Assembly: GCA_041487355.1 (NCBI GenBank)
Contig: JBGPND010000023.1
Coordinates: forward strand, 1-40,618
DNA: 40,618 nucleotides
Source of the DNA: JAMXLO01 sp041487355
GTDB taxonomy: Bacteria; Pseudomonadota; Alphaproteobacteria; Acetobacterales; Acetobacteraceae
Reading direction: 5' to 3'
Positions within the stretch are counted from its first letter, which is position 1, and each line of letters opens with the position of its first letter. The translations under genes were made by a program, and so were the position numbers. Below, piece by piece: positions 15,851 through 24,574 of this stretch. The notes below the pieces were generated by a model, which was not told the DNA's origin, made no database searches, and saw only the letters and a program-made list of their open reading frames with translations.

Positions 15851-15996
15851 GATGGAGACGCTCCCAAGCGCTCCTCGGTATCCTTCCTTCCAGAACAGCA
15901 CACAAGTCAGAGCAACCTCGCGCTGCTCGACGCCCCCGCGCCGCGGCCACGCCGTCGGCGCCAACAAGCCTCGATCGGAACTCCATCAACTGACCG

Positions 15997-17418
15997 ATGC
16001 CGGGTTCCTCGCACGACTCGCAGAACCCTGTGGACGAGCAGGGCCAGCGGGACATGATCCAGTCGACCCTGATCGACTGGACAAATTGGGTTCTTGGGCC
16101 AAGCGGCCAAAGCCCGGCACTGCATCACAAGCTCCTGCTGCAGCAACTCGACGCGATCAGCCGCGGCGAGATCGACCGACTGATGGTGCTGATGCCACCC
16201 GGCTCCGCCAAGTCTACCTACACCTCGATCCTGTACCCGGCCTGGTGGTTCACTCAGCATCCGGTCAGCTCCGTGATCGCCACCTCGCACACGACGAACC
16301 TTGCCGAACATTTCGGCCACCAGGCGCGGGAACTGGCGAGAGAGCACGGGGCACGACTCGGATACAGCCTGCTTGCTGGCAGGCAGGCTGCCGGTCACTG
16401 GCAGACCTCGGACAAGGGTGAGTATTTTGCCGCCGGCATCCGCGGTCCGCTGACTGGCCGCCGCGCCGACCTCGTCATCATCGATGATCCGATCAAATCC
16501 CATGCGGAGGCCGACAGTCCTCTCCTTCGGGAACGGATCTGGAGCTGGTACCGTTCCGATCTCATGACCCGCCTGAAGCCCAAAGGGCGGGTGGTACTGA
16601 TCATGACCCGCTGGCACGAAGACGATCTGGCTGGCCGCCTGCTCGCGCTGAACGCAGCCGAATGGCGCATCATTTGTCTTCCCGCCCTCGCCGATGACAA
16701 CGACCCGCTTGGCCGGGCACCCGGGACGGCGTTGTGGCCGGAGTGGGAGGACCAAGCGGCCCTGCTGCGCAAGCGGGACACCGTCGGCGAACGCACGTGG
16801 TCCGCACTGTTCCAGCAGTCGCCACAGCCCATCCAGGGCAGCCTGTTCAAGACCGCCTGCATCGACATTCTGGATACCCCACCGAAGCTCTCCGCGGGCC
16901 CGGTGGTGCGGGCCTGGGACCTCGCCGCCACCGCCGCCACGGGCGCCAACGACCCGGATTGGACCGTGGGCGTAAAGCTCGGGCGCGACGACAGCGGCCG
17001 CTACATCGTGTTGGACGTCGTGCGGCTTCGCGGCAGCCCACATGAAGTTGAGGACGCGATCGCCGAGGCCGCCCGGGTCGACGGAAGGTCTATCACCATC
17101 GGCCTGCCGGAAGACCCCGGTCAGGCCGGCAAGGCTCAGGTTACCTATCTGGCCGGCCAAATTGCCGGCCACCGAATCACCGCCTCGCGCGAGACAGGCG
17201 CGAAAGCCACACGGGCCGGACCCGTGGCATCCCAGGTGGAGGCACGCAATGTTGCCATCGTGCGGGCCAACTGGAACCACGCCTTCATCGAGGAGCTGCG
17301 CGATTTTCCGTTCGGTCGCAAGGATGACCAGGTCGACGCGCTGTCACGAGCCTTCGCGATGCTGACCGCCGCCGGCGCGCCGGCACGCAAACTGTCCGTG
17401 TCATACCTGGCGCGGTAA
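15997..17418 (+). CDS. terL: Phage terminase large subunit
   Basis: Motor and nuclease that packages DNA into the phage head. The 473-residue product has a Walker A-type PPGSAKST (67-74), Walker B VIIDDP (160-165), and a coupling motif in LIMTRWHEDDLAGRL. The RNase H-like nuclease has its first Asp in AWDLAAT (D308), VLDVVRLRGSP near 338, and KDDQVDAL (442-449) at the C-terminus. Length is usual. ATG 15997 gives the longest form without a clear ribosome site; ATG 16054 is possible. No recognisable small terminase precedes it, which is unusual. It is the first gene of a rightward late operon; the portal follows after 25 bases. Confidence 0.93.
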   Translation: MPGSSHDSQNPVDEQGQRDMIQSTLIDWTNWVLGPSGQSPALHHKLLLQQLDAISRGEIDRLMVLMPPGSAKSTYTSILYPAWWFTQHPVSSVIATSHTTNLAEHFGHQARELAREHGARLGYSLLAGRQAAGHWQTSDKGEYFAAGIRGPLTGRRADLVIIDDPIKSHAEADSPLLRERIWSWYRSDLMTRLKPKGRVVLIMTRWHEDDLAGRLLALNAAEWRIICLPALADDNDPLGRAPGTALWPEWEDQAALLRKRDTVGERTWSALFQQSPQPIQGSLFKTACIDILDTPPKLSAGPVVRAWDLAATAATGANDPDWTVGVKLGRDDSGRYIVLDVVRLRGSPHEVEDAIAEAARVDGRSITIGLPEDPGQAGKAQVTYLAGQIAGHRITASRETGAKATRAGPVASQVEARNVAIVRANWNHAFIEELRDFPFGRKDDQVDALSRAFAMLTAAGAPARKLSVSYLAR

Positions 17419-17443
17419 CGCCACAACCCGATACCGGGGCAAG

Positions 17444-18862
17444 ATGTTCGAGACCATATGCAACCTGATCCCACGCGATCCGGCCTACCCGGCGCGTGCG
17501 CGCACGCTGGACATTCTGAAGCGCGTCCTGGATGGCAGGCTGTATGATGTCCTGCCATACCAGTTCCACGAAGAGCGCGGCGCGGGCGGCGAATACATCC
17601 CCTTGCGCAGCCGCCGGCCAAGCGTGCGCTACGCCCTGTGTCGCATTGTGGTGGAGGACAGCGTTTCGCTGCTGTTCAGCGAGGGCCACTTCCCGACGAT
17701 TGACTGCGGCGACCGCGATGTCCGCGCGGCACTTGCCGACATCGTCAAGGAGACCCGCCTCAATCTGACCATGACCGAGGCGGCCATCCGCGGGTCGATC
17801 GGCTCCGTCGCCGTGCTGATGCGTGTCCTGCGCGGGCGCGTCTTCTTTGACGTTCTGGATACCACATATCTGATACCCGAATGGGATCCCGAAGAGCCCG
17901 ACACTCTGACGTGTGTCACCGAGAAGTACAAGGTCGCAGGCAACCTGCTTGCATCCAACGGTTATGACATAGCTGACCCGGCGGTCGACCACTGGTTCAC
18001 GCGAAGCTGGGACGCGGAGCGCGAGATCTGGTTCGTGCCGGTCCCGGTTGGCAGTACATGTGCCCCGGAGATCGACCAGGCACGTAGCGTGCAGCATGGC
18101 CTCGGCTTCGTGCCGATGGTCTGGATCCACAATCTGCCCGGTCTGTCTTCAACCGGCGATGCGGCCGACGGTGGCTGCACGTTCCGTGCGGCGATCGAGA
18201 CGCAGATCGAGATCGATTACCAGCTCAGCCAGGCTGGCCGCGGCCTGAAATACAGCAGCGATCCGACACTGCTGATCAAGGAGCCTGCGACGACCGACAG
18301 CGAAATCGTCAAGGGTGCCGGCAATGCCCTTGTGGTCAGTGAGAAAGGCGATGCCAAGTTGCTCGAGATCGGCGGCACCGCATCCGCCGCCGTGATCGAA
18401 TACGTACGAACGCTTCGCGAACTGGCCCTGGAGAGTGTGCACGGCAACCGCGCGAATGCCGACCGGCTGACTGCCGCCCAATCAGGCCGCGCCCTGGAGC
18501 TGATGAACCAGGGTCTCATCTGGCTGGCGGACAATCTGCGCATCAGCTACGGCGAAGGCGCATTGCTTTCACTGGCGCGGATGGTGCTGCGGGCATCGCA
18601 AGTCTATCGGCTGCGCATCCTCGACCAGGAGATCTCCGCACTCGATCCGGCGACGCGCCTCTCGCTCAACTGGCCACGCTGGTATCCCACCACCGCGGAC
18701 GACAGGCAAAAGGATGCGCAGACTCTGACCACGCTTGCGAATGCGGGCCAGATCAGTCGTGAAACCGCGGTCAAGGCCGTCGCCGACACCTTCGACATAG
18801 AAGACGTGCCCGCCGAACTTGCGCGCATCGCCGCCGACAAAACGACCAACGAGAAGAATTGA
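17444..18862 (+). CDS. Phage portal protein
   Basis: Dodecameric vertex protein through which DNA enters and leaves the head. The 472-residue product has a portal-like composition: an N-terminal wing with FHEERGAGGEYIPLRSRRPS, a clip/stem region with FRAAIETQIEIDYQLSQAGR, SSDPTLLIKEP, ALVVSEKGDAKLLEIGG, and a long helical crown (ALESVHGNRANADRLTAAQS, LSLNWPRWYPTTADDRQKDA). Position directly after the terminase and before a scaffold-like gene supports the call. The stop overlaps the next start (TGATG). Confidence 0.85.
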   Translation: MFETICNLIPRDPAYPARARTLDILKRVLDGRLYDVLPYQFHEERGAGGEYIPLRSRRPSVRYALCRIVVEDSVSLLFSEGHFPTIDCGDRDVRAALADIVKETRLNLTMTEAAIRGSIGSVAVLMRVLRGRVFFDVLDTTYLIPEWDPEEPDTLTCVTEKYKVAGNLLASNGYDIADPAVDHWFTRSWDAEREIWFVPVPVGSTCAPEIDQARSVQHGLGFVPMVWIHNLPGLSSTGDAADGGCTFRAAIETQIEIDYQLSQAGRGLKYSSDPTLLIKEPATTDSEIVKGAGNALVVSEKGDAKLLEIGGTASAAVIEYVRTLRELALESVHGNRANADRLTAAQSGRALELMNQGLIWLADNLRISYGEGALLSLARMVLRASQVYRLRILDQEISALDPATRLSLNWPRWYPTTADDRQKDAQTLTTLANAGQISRETAVKAVADTFDIEDVPAELARIAADKTTNEKN

Positions 18863-19272
18863 TGCCAGACAACGACACGCCCACCGTACCGGATAGCGAT
18901 CCGATTGCTCAGCTGCGCGCTCGTGCCGAAGCGCTCGAGCATCGGTTGGCAGAGACGGAGCAGGAGGCCCGATCCCGTCTGGTCCGCGCCGAGCTGAAAG
19001 TTGAGGCGGTGCGGGCCGGAATGGTGGATCTCGACGGATTGAAACTGCTTGATCTCAAGGACGTACGCCTCAATGCGGACGGCGAGATCGAGAACGCTGC
19101 CCATCTCATGGCACAGTTCAGGCGTGCCAAGCCCTGGCTGTTCGGCGGCACCTCATCGTCCAGTCCCACTAATGCACCGCCGGCGCAACCGCCGCGGCAG
19201 AAGCTCGCGACCGAGATGAGCGATGAAGAGTACCGCACCGCGCGGGCGACGCTCCTGAAATTCCGCCCATAG
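18862..19272 (+). CDS. Phage scaffold-like protein (GP20-type)
   Basis: About 136 residues, acidic and helical. Residues 10-45 form a heptad-rich coiled coil (LRARAEALEHRLAETEQEAR). A conserved-looking VRAGMVDLDGLKLLDLKDV and a FRRAKPWLFGG segment follow, then a Ser/Pro-rich linker. This is the pattern of small phage scaffold proteins, which lie between portal and capsid genes. No protease domain is visible. ATG 18862 overlaps the portal stop; the in-frame TTG just before it is discounted. Confidence 0.72.
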   Translation: MPDNDTPTVPDSDPIAQLRARAEALEHRLAETEQEARSRLVRAELKVEAVRAGMVDLDGLKLLDLKDVRLNADGEIENAAHLMAQFRRAKPWLFGGTSSSSPTNAPPAQPPRQKLATEMSDEEYRTARATLLKFRP

Positions 19273-19340
19273 ACACCACCGGCCGACATCTATCCATCGA
19301 CCGCGCGAATAGACATCAACCACGCTGAAGGGATCCCCGG

Positions 19341-20663
19341 ATGGGCATTCAGAATTTTCCTGCTGCCTTGCAGCCGATCATCCAGCAGGGCTTCCTCGAG
19401 CGAGAATTTCAGCAGGCATTGAAGTCTCGCATCGGTTATCGCGCGTGTGCCGACCGCGTGCAGATTGCGGTCGGCATTGGTGAGACGCTCACCAAGACGC
19501 GCGCCGGGCTGAAGCCCAGCATCACGACACCGCTGGCAGCCAATACAAACACCAACTTCGACAATGGGCTGACGCCGACGGCTTGGGGCGTGGAGCAGTA
19601 CACAATCACGATCAATCACTATGCCGCCACGACCGACCTGAACATGGTCACCAGCCGGGTCGGCATCGCCTCGCAGTTCCTGCAGAACGCCTATGTGAAT
19701 GGCGAGCAGGCCGCGCGAAGCCTCGATGAACTGGCTCGCAATGCGCTGTTCGGCAGCTATTTCGGTGGCAACACCCGAGTGCGTACCACTCTGGGAAGTC
19801 CTGGCACAGCCGCGGCGGTCGACGATGTCCGCGGCTTCCAGAATGCCTTCGTCAATGGCGTCCAGCAGACAGTCTCTGTCTCCAATCCCCTCACCGTTAC
19901 CGTCGGCGCCAACGCCTACACGCTGGTCGGTGCCGCGGCGGATGCCAGCAACGTCTCCACAGCACCCAATGGGGTCTCCGGCGTCCTGACTTTCTCCGGC
20001 AATGTTTCCGTCTCGGACGGCACGGCCGGCAACGCGGTGGCCGCAGCAAACGCCTCGGTCATCGTCCGACCGTCGCAGCGAACCAATACATCCACGCTCA
20101 CGGCAACCGATATGCTGACGATGTCGTGCTTCCTCGATGCGGTCGCCAAGCTGCGCCTGAACGCGGTGCCGGAGATCGATGGCGTGTATAACTGCTATCT
20201 CGACCCGATATCGGCTCGGCAGCTATTTGCTGACCCAGACTTCAAGCAGCTGTTTCAGGGTGCCACGTCCGCCAACCAGGTGTTCCGTCAGGGCATGACG
20301 AACGACTTCCTGGGCCTCCGGTTCATTCCCACGACGGAAGCCTTCGTTCAGCCACATCCGACACTGGCCGGGTTGATGGTCCGCAGACCCATCATCTGCG
20401 GCCAAGGTGCGCTGATCGAGGGCGACTTCGCCGGCATGGCCGCCGACGACGTGATGCCCAAGGATTCCATCGTCGCCGTCGTGGACGATGTGGCGATGGT
20501 GACGCGCGAGCCGATCGACCGACTGCAGCAGATCATCGCCCAGTCCTGGTATTGGATCGGCGGCTTCTGTGCACCCTCGGACACCACGACAAATCCGACT
20601 ACGATTCCCACCGCCACCAATGCCGCGTTCAAACGGGCAGTCATGGTCGAGCACATCGGCTGA
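19341..20663 (+). CDS. Phage major capsid protein (P22-coat/N4-gp56-like) with inserted domain
   Basis: Main shell protein, 440 residues. The N-terminus (FLEREFQQALKSRIGYRACA, then IGETLTKTRAGLKPSITTPL) and the THR-rich ITINHYAATTDLNMVTSRVG resemble P22-coat/N4-gp56-type capsids of HK97 fold. Residues about 165-250 look like an inserted beta domain (QQTVSVSNPLTVTVGANAYT to ASVIVRPSQRTNTSTLTA), comparable to the I-domain of P22 coat. The C-terminal half has YNCYLDPISARQLFADPDFK and VDDVAMVTREPIDRLQQIIA. It follows the scaffold-like gene and precedes connector genes. The capsid role is secure by size and position, the subfamily less so. Confidence 0.84.
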   Translation: MGIQNFPAALQPIIQQGFLEREFQQALKSRIGYRACADRVQIAVGIGETLTKTRAGLKPSITTPLAANTNTNFDNGLTPTAWGVEQYTITINHYAATTDLNMVTSRVGIASQFLQNAYVNGEQAARSLDELARNALFGSYFGGNTRVRTTLGSPGTAAAVDDVRGFQNAFVNGVQQTVSVSNPLTVTVGANAYTLVGAAADASNVSTAPNGVSGVLTFSGNVSVSDGTAGNAVAAANASVIVRPSQRTNTSTLTATDMLTMSCFLDAVAKLRLNAVPEIDGVYNCYLDPISARQLFADPDFKQLFQGATSANQVFRQGMTNDFLGLRFIPTTEAFVQPHPTLAGLMVRRPIICGQGALIEGDFAGMAADDVMPKDSIVAVVDDVAMVTREPIDRLQQIIAQSWYWIGGFCAPSDTTTNPTTIPTATNAAFKRAVMVEHIG

Positions 20664-20678
20664 ACGGAGGATCACGGG

Positions 20679-20987
20679 ATGGCAATCGGCTCCATTACTC
20701 CATTCCGCCCGACCGGAACGGTTTCACTCAGCGCAGGCACGACGTCGGCGACGGTGTTGCTCACCGGTGGCGGCGACTCTGTCGTCGTCACCAATCCGAG
20801 CGGGTCACTGGCCTATGTGCGCTTCGGCGCCGACCCTTCGGTGTCTGCCTCGCCGGTGGATATGCCAGTGATGGCAAACTCCAAGGTGATGCTGTCGGTG
20901 AACGGTCTGGTCAGCCATGCCGCCGCGGTGCTCGCGGCAGGCAGCGGATCCATCCTCTTCACCCGTGGCGACGGATCTTATGTCTGA
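20679..20987 (+). CDS. Small phage structural protein, possible head decoration protein
   Basis: 102 residues, rich in Ser, Val, Gly and Ala with alternating polar and apolar residues typical of a beta-sandwich (GTVSLSAGTTSATVLLTGG, DSVVVTNPSGSLAYVRFG). It follows the capsid gene with a CGGAGG ribosome site 9 bases upstream of ATG 20679, the usual place of decoration or head-fibre proteins. The stop overlaps the next start (TGATG). Not recognised by name. Confidence 0.7.
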   Translation: MAIGSITPFRPTGTVSLSAGTTSATVLLTGGGDSVVVTNPSGSLAYVRFGADPSVSASPVDMPVMANSKVMLSVNGLVSHAAAVLAAGSGSILFTRGDGSYV

Positions 20988-21364
20988 TGGCATTCACCGA
21001 CGCGGAGAAGACCGATATCCGCCGCTTTTGCGGTTACCCGGCGTACGGTGCGGCACCGGCGGGTTTTCAGTCCTGGCGCTTCTACCAGGTTTACGGCTTA
21101 CTGGAGTTTCGCATGAACAACCTGTCCGGGGCGGAAGCTGCCATCGTACGGCGCTATCTTGGGACACTCACGGTGCTGGAATGTGCAGTCCCGCGCGCTG
21201 GCGACAATCTGGACACTGATCAGGCGACGGTGTGGACGCGCAATCGCGACGAACTGCGCGACCGCGCGAGGCTGTTCGACGATTGGCGCCGGCGCCTGTG
21301 TGGTTTCCTTGGCATTCCGCCGGGACCCGCCTTGGCCGAAGGCGGCGTCACTCTGGTGGTCTAG
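20987..21364 (+). CDS. Phage head-tail connector-type protein, unnamed
   Basis: 125 residues, mostly helical: MAFTDAEKTDIRRFCGYPAY, FYQVYGLLEFRMNNLSGAEA, DRARLFDDWRRRLCGFLGIP. Size, helical content and location after the capsid gene fit an adaptor (gp6-like) or head-completion protein. Start overlaps the preceding stop. The stop TAG lies in the first copy of a 10-bp tandem duplication. Confidence 0.65.
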   Translation: MAFTDAEKTDIRRFCGYPAYGAAPAGFQSWRFYQVYGLLEFRMNNLSGAEAAIVRRYLGTLTVLECAVPRAGDNLDTDQATVWTRNRDELRDRARLFDDWRRRLCGFLGIPPGPALAEGGVTLVV

Positions 21365-21374
21365 GGTGGTCTAG
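21355..21374. repeat. Perfect 10-bp tandem duplication across a stop codon
   Basis: GGTGGTCTAG occurs twice head to tail at 21355-21364 and 21365-21374. The first copy ends in the stop of the connector gene; the second fills the gap before ATG 21377. It looks like a recent slippage event that lengthened the intergenic spacer. Confidence 0.75.
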
Positions 21375-21376
21375 CC

Positions 21377-22021
21377 ATGGACCCCGCGCATCTGCAGGAC
21401 CGTATCCACTGGGGCCTCAACGTCGCTGCGCGCGCCATCGGTATCGAAACCGACGCGTACCGGCCGTCGGGCGTGTCGGAGCCACTGGATCCCATGAACC
21501 GTTTCCTGCGTCTGCGTGCTGCGTTCACGGCGCCGGATGGCAAGTTTGCCCACCCAAACGGTTATGGCGACGCGTTGTGGTATGGCGTGTTCGACGCTGC
21601 CTATACAAGGCCCGGCGACTATCTGGTGCAGGAAGCGGCGACCTGGTTCGTCGCTTCCCAGCAGCGGCTGCTGCCTGTCCTTTGCGTCCGGACAAACCGG
21701 GTTGTCTCATTCTGGCGACCGGCCGCGCCCGCGAATACTGGGGTGAATGCCTATGGTGGTGTCACGACCGCGACCAACGCACCACTGCTGACGAACTGGC
21801 CGGCGAACGTGCTTGGCGCGTCGGGCAGGGGACGGCCGGACACCGATCTGCCAAGCGACAGCTCGATCCCCTACTGGACCGTGCTGTTGCCGGCCTTCCC
21901 AGACGCAATCCTGCGTTCATCAGATCTCATGACGGATGACCTTGGTCGGAACGCCGTCGTTGCGGCGACCGAACTGACTGAGCTTGGCTGGCGCATCACA
22001 GCGAAGCAGGCAACCACCTGA
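21377..22021 (+). CDS. Phage structural protein, unnamed (head-tail interface region)
   Basis: 214 residues, no membrane segment. The C-terminal part (SSIPYWTVLLPAFPDAILRS, then SDLMTDDLGRNAVVAATELT) and a central LVQEAATWFVASQQRLLPVL suggest a folded beta-rich virion protein. It lies between two connector-like genes and is coupled to the next gene (TGATG). I do not recognise a family; head closure or neck is inferred from position. Confidence 0.6.
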   Translation: MDPAHLQDRIHWGLNVAARAIGIETDAYRPSGVSEPLDPMNRFLRLRAAFTAPDGKFAHPNGYGDALWYGVFDAAYTRPGDYLVQEAATWFVASQQRLLPVLCVRTNRVVSFWRPAAPANTGVNAYGGVTTATNAPLLTNWPANVLGASGRGRPDTDLPSDSSIPYWTVLLPAFPDAILRSSDLMTDDLGRNAVVAATELTELGWRITAKQATT

Positions 22022-22830
22022 TGGCCGATCAGTCCGACGTGGAGAACGCGCTGGTCAGCCTTGTCTCCAGCGCCCTCTATCCGAACGGAACGGACGAGGC
22101 CAGTGTTCCCGGGCCGGATTGTCGCATTTACCGCGGCTGGCCGAATTCTGCGGCATTGGACAGGGACCTGGCGGCGGGCAAGATCAACGTCACGGTATTT
22201 CCTGGGAATGGCGCCGGCCGCACCACGACCCGCTATGCGGAGCAATGGGTCGGCCCCCCGGCTCAACCGTCGCTGACCGCCGTGGTCACCGGCACTTCGG
22301 TGACATTCGGCGGCACAGCCGAAACTGGCCAAATTGCCGGCATTCTGGTTGATGGCCGAAGCTACGCCTATCGTACCCAGGCTGGCGACATGCCAGAGCT
22401 GGTGGCAGCCAATCTGGCAACCATGGCTCGCGATCATTCGATCGTTCGACTGTCCCGGAGCACCCTTACGATAGCCGGTGCTGGCAACCTGCTGGCGCGA
22501 GTGGTGGCCGACGCGCCGGTGCAACAGGAAGTGCGCCGACAGGAGCAGGATTTTCGCATCACCTGCTGGTGTCCGACGCCTGCCAGTCGCGACGCGGCTG
22601 CCACCGCGATCGACCAGTCGTTGAGCAGCATGCGCTTCCTCGCGTTGCCGGACGGCACGCAGGGCAGGTTGATCTACTCTGGAACAACCGTGTTCGACCA
22701 ATCGCAGAATGCCAGCCTGTATCGCCGGGATCTGATGTACAGTGTGGAATACGCTACGACACTCTCCGCGTCGCAGCCCGCGATGCTGTTCGGCAACCTC
22801 GTGCTCAATACCGCGAGCTTCACGGCCTGA
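22021..22830 (+). CDS. Phage tail completion/neck-type protein, unnamed
   Basis: 269 residues. An N-terminal helix with DVENALVSLVSSALYPNGTD and the strand CRIYRGWPN resemble tail-completion or tail-terminator proteins. The middle has a small inserted beta domain (LTAVVTGTSVTFGGTAETGQ). The C-terminus has QDFRITCWCPTPASRDAAAT, FLALPDGTQGRLIYSG and YRRDLMYSVEYATTLSASQP, similar to proteins just upstream of the sheath in contractile phages. Function inferred from order. Confidence 0.6.
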   Translation: MADQSDVENALVSLVSSALYPNGTDEASVPGPDCRIYRGWPNSAALDRDLAAGKINVTVFPGNGAGRTTTRYAEQWVGPPAQPSLTAVVTGTSVTFGGTAETGQIAGILVDGRSYAYRTQAGDMPELVAANLATMARDHSIVRLSRSTLTIAGAGNLLARVVADAPVQQEVRRQEQDFRITCWCPTPASRDAAATAIDQSLSSMRFLALPDGTQGRLIYSGTTVFDQSQNASLYRRDLMYSVEYATTLSASQPAMLFGNLVLNTASFTA

Positions 22831-22844
22831 ATACTGGAGACTCC

Positions 22845-22994
22845 ATGGACATGCATCTGGTCGTTGTGAGGTCGTTCGGCGACCTCGCACGTGGTGACGT
22901 CGTCACTGACGCGATACGCATCGCCGAGATACTGAACAGCGAGCATGCCCGCTCCGTCGTGCGAGTGGTCACACCGGCGAACAAGGGAGCCTGA
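22845..22994 (+). CDS. Small phage protein upstream of the tail sheath, 49 residues
   Basis: A short frame with ribosome site CTGGAGA before ATG 22845. It reads MDMHLVVVRSFGDLARGDVV, then ILNSEHARSVVRVV. Strand-rich and compact. A small protein occupies this place before the sheath gene in Mu-like phages too (Mu gp38), but I see no clear sequence match. It fills an otherwise empty gap in a tight operon, which supports its being real. Confidence 0.6.
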   Translation: MDMHLVVVRSFGDLARGDVVTDAIRIAEILNSEHARSVVRVVTPANKGA

Positions 22995-22999
22995 GTCAC

Positions 23000-24562
23000 A
23001 TGCCGATCGTTCAGCAAGGCAGCATCAACACCACGGCTCTCGTGGTGCCCGACCTTTATGTCCAGATCGTTCCGCCACAGAACCTCGTACTCAATGGCGT
23101 ACCGACCAACGTGGTCGGCGTGGTCGGTACTGCGTCGTGGGGCCCAGTCGGGCAGCCGGTGATCGTGGCCACCATGGCAGACTATGCGCAAAGCTTCGGG
23201 CCCATTGTCGCGCGAAAGTACGACGTGGGCACGCAAGTCGCCACGGCAGTCCAGCAGGGTGCACAGAATTTTCGCTGTATCCGCGTCACGGACGACACCG
23301 ACACGGCGGCGCAGGCAGCGGTTCCCGGCACCACCATCACATTCACGGCACTCTATACCGGCTCACTGGGCAACCGAGTGATGCTGGATCTGGCGGCGGG
23401 ATCCAAGGCCAACACGTGGCGCCTGACAGTGTCCCTGCCTGGCCTGCGGCCGGAAGTATTCGACAACATCGGTGGCGTTGGTGCCACGTTCTGGACCGCG
23501 CTGGCCAACGCTGTGAATCACGGCCAGGGGCCACAGCGTGGTCCTTCGCAGCTCATCGTGGCGAGCTCCGGCGGCGCGACAGTCGCCCCGGTAGGATTCT
23601 CAATCGCTCTCGGCTCGAGCACTGCCGGTTCCGACGGGGCGGATGGTGTAACGGCGACCGGACTCGTCGGCATCGATATCCCACCTCGCACCGGAATGTA
23701 CGCATTGCGCGGCCAGGGCTGCGGTATCGCGCTGCTGGCGGACGCCGATGATCCCAATTACTGGACGGTTCAGGCAGGCTTCGGGCTCGAGGAAGGCCTC
23801 TACATGATCCTGACCGGACCTGCCGGCGATACGATCCTGAACGCCGTTGCGACGAAGCAGCAGGCAGGGCTCGACAGCTATGCGGCAAAGCTGATGTTCG
23901 GTGATTGGCTTTGGTGGTCCGACCAGGTCAACGGCGCCATCCGCGTGGTGTCACCGCAGGGCTTTGCCGCGGGGCGCTTGGCCAATCTCAGTCCCGAGCA
24001 GTCGAGTCTGAACAAGTCGCTTTACAGCGTGATAGGCAGCCAAAAATCAGGAACGCCCGGATCTGGCCAGAGCACTTCCTACTCGACGGCCGACCTTGCC
24101 GTGCTCCTCGGCGCAGGTATCGACGTGATATGCAATCCGCAGCCTGGCGGCAGCTATTGGGGCGTGCGCGGCGGACATAACTCCTCGTCGAATTCAGCGG
24201 TCAACGGCGACAACTACACCCGCCTGACCAACTATATCGCTGCGACGCTCGCCGCTGGCATGGGTCAATATGTTGGACAGGTGATCAATGCCGACCTGTT
24301 TCGCCGCGTCCGGGCTACGCAACTGTCATTCCTGCAGAACATGCTCGGGCAGGGTCTGCTCGGCAGCACGGATGGCAGCCTGCCGTTCAGCGTGATCTGC
24401 GACACGACGAACAACCCTTCCAACAGGACCGACCTCGGATACGTCCAGTCGGATGCCCAGGTGCAATATCAGGCAATCAACGAGAAGTTCATCGTCAATA
24501 TGGAAGGCGGCCAGACCGTGCAGGTGTCCCGCCAGACCCTGCCCAGCGGGCAGGCGGCCTAA
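23000..24562 (+). CDS. Phage contractile tail sheath protein
   Basis: Outer tube of a contractile tail. The 520-residue product has the sheath signature VVGVVGTASWGPVGQPV near residues 35-51, an extended middle domain, and the C-terminal sheath fold with RLTNYIAATLAAGMGQYVGQ, ADLFRRVRATQLSFLQNML, FSVICDTTNNPSNRTDLG and QAINEKFIVNMEGGQTVQVS. Size is as in Mu gpL-like sheaths. GGGAG precedes ATG 23000. Presence of a sheath makes this a myovirus-type tail. Confidence 0.9.
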   Translation: MPIVQQGSINTTALVVPDLYVQIVPPQNLVLNGVPTNVVGVVGTASWGPVGQPVIVATMADYAQSFGPIVARKYDVGTQVATAVQQGAQNFRCIRVTDDTDTAAQAAVPGTTITFTALYTGSLGNRVMLDLAAGSKANTWRLTVSLPGLRPEVFDNIGGVGATFWTALANAVNHGQGPQRGPSQLIVASSGGATVAPVGFSIALGSSTAGSDGADGVTATGLVGIDIPPRTGMYALRGQGCGIALLADADDPNYWTVQAGFGLEEGLYMILTGPAGDTILNAVATKQQAGLDSYAAKLMFGDWLWWSDQVNGAIRVVSPQGFAAGRLANLSPEQSSLNKSLYSVIGSQKSGTPGSGQSTSYSTADLAVLLGAGIDVICNPQPGGSYWGVRGGHNSSSNSAVNGDNYTRLTNYIAATLAAGMGQYVGQVINADLFRRVRATQLSFLQNMLGQGLLGSTDGSLPFSVICDTTNNPSNRTDLGYVQSDAQVQYQAINEKFIVNMEGGQTVQVSRQTLPSGQAA

Positions 24563-24574
24563 GGAGCATACCGC

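Noticed and set aside
15849..15996. Possible small terminase gene upstream of terL
   Set aside because: Frames here are Arg/Pro-rich without a helix-turn-helix pattern, lack ribosome sites, and continue into the terminase in other frames.
15907..17280. Minus-strand frame of 457 codons opposite terL
   Set aside because: Shadow of the terminase; composition is not protein-like and no motif is seen.
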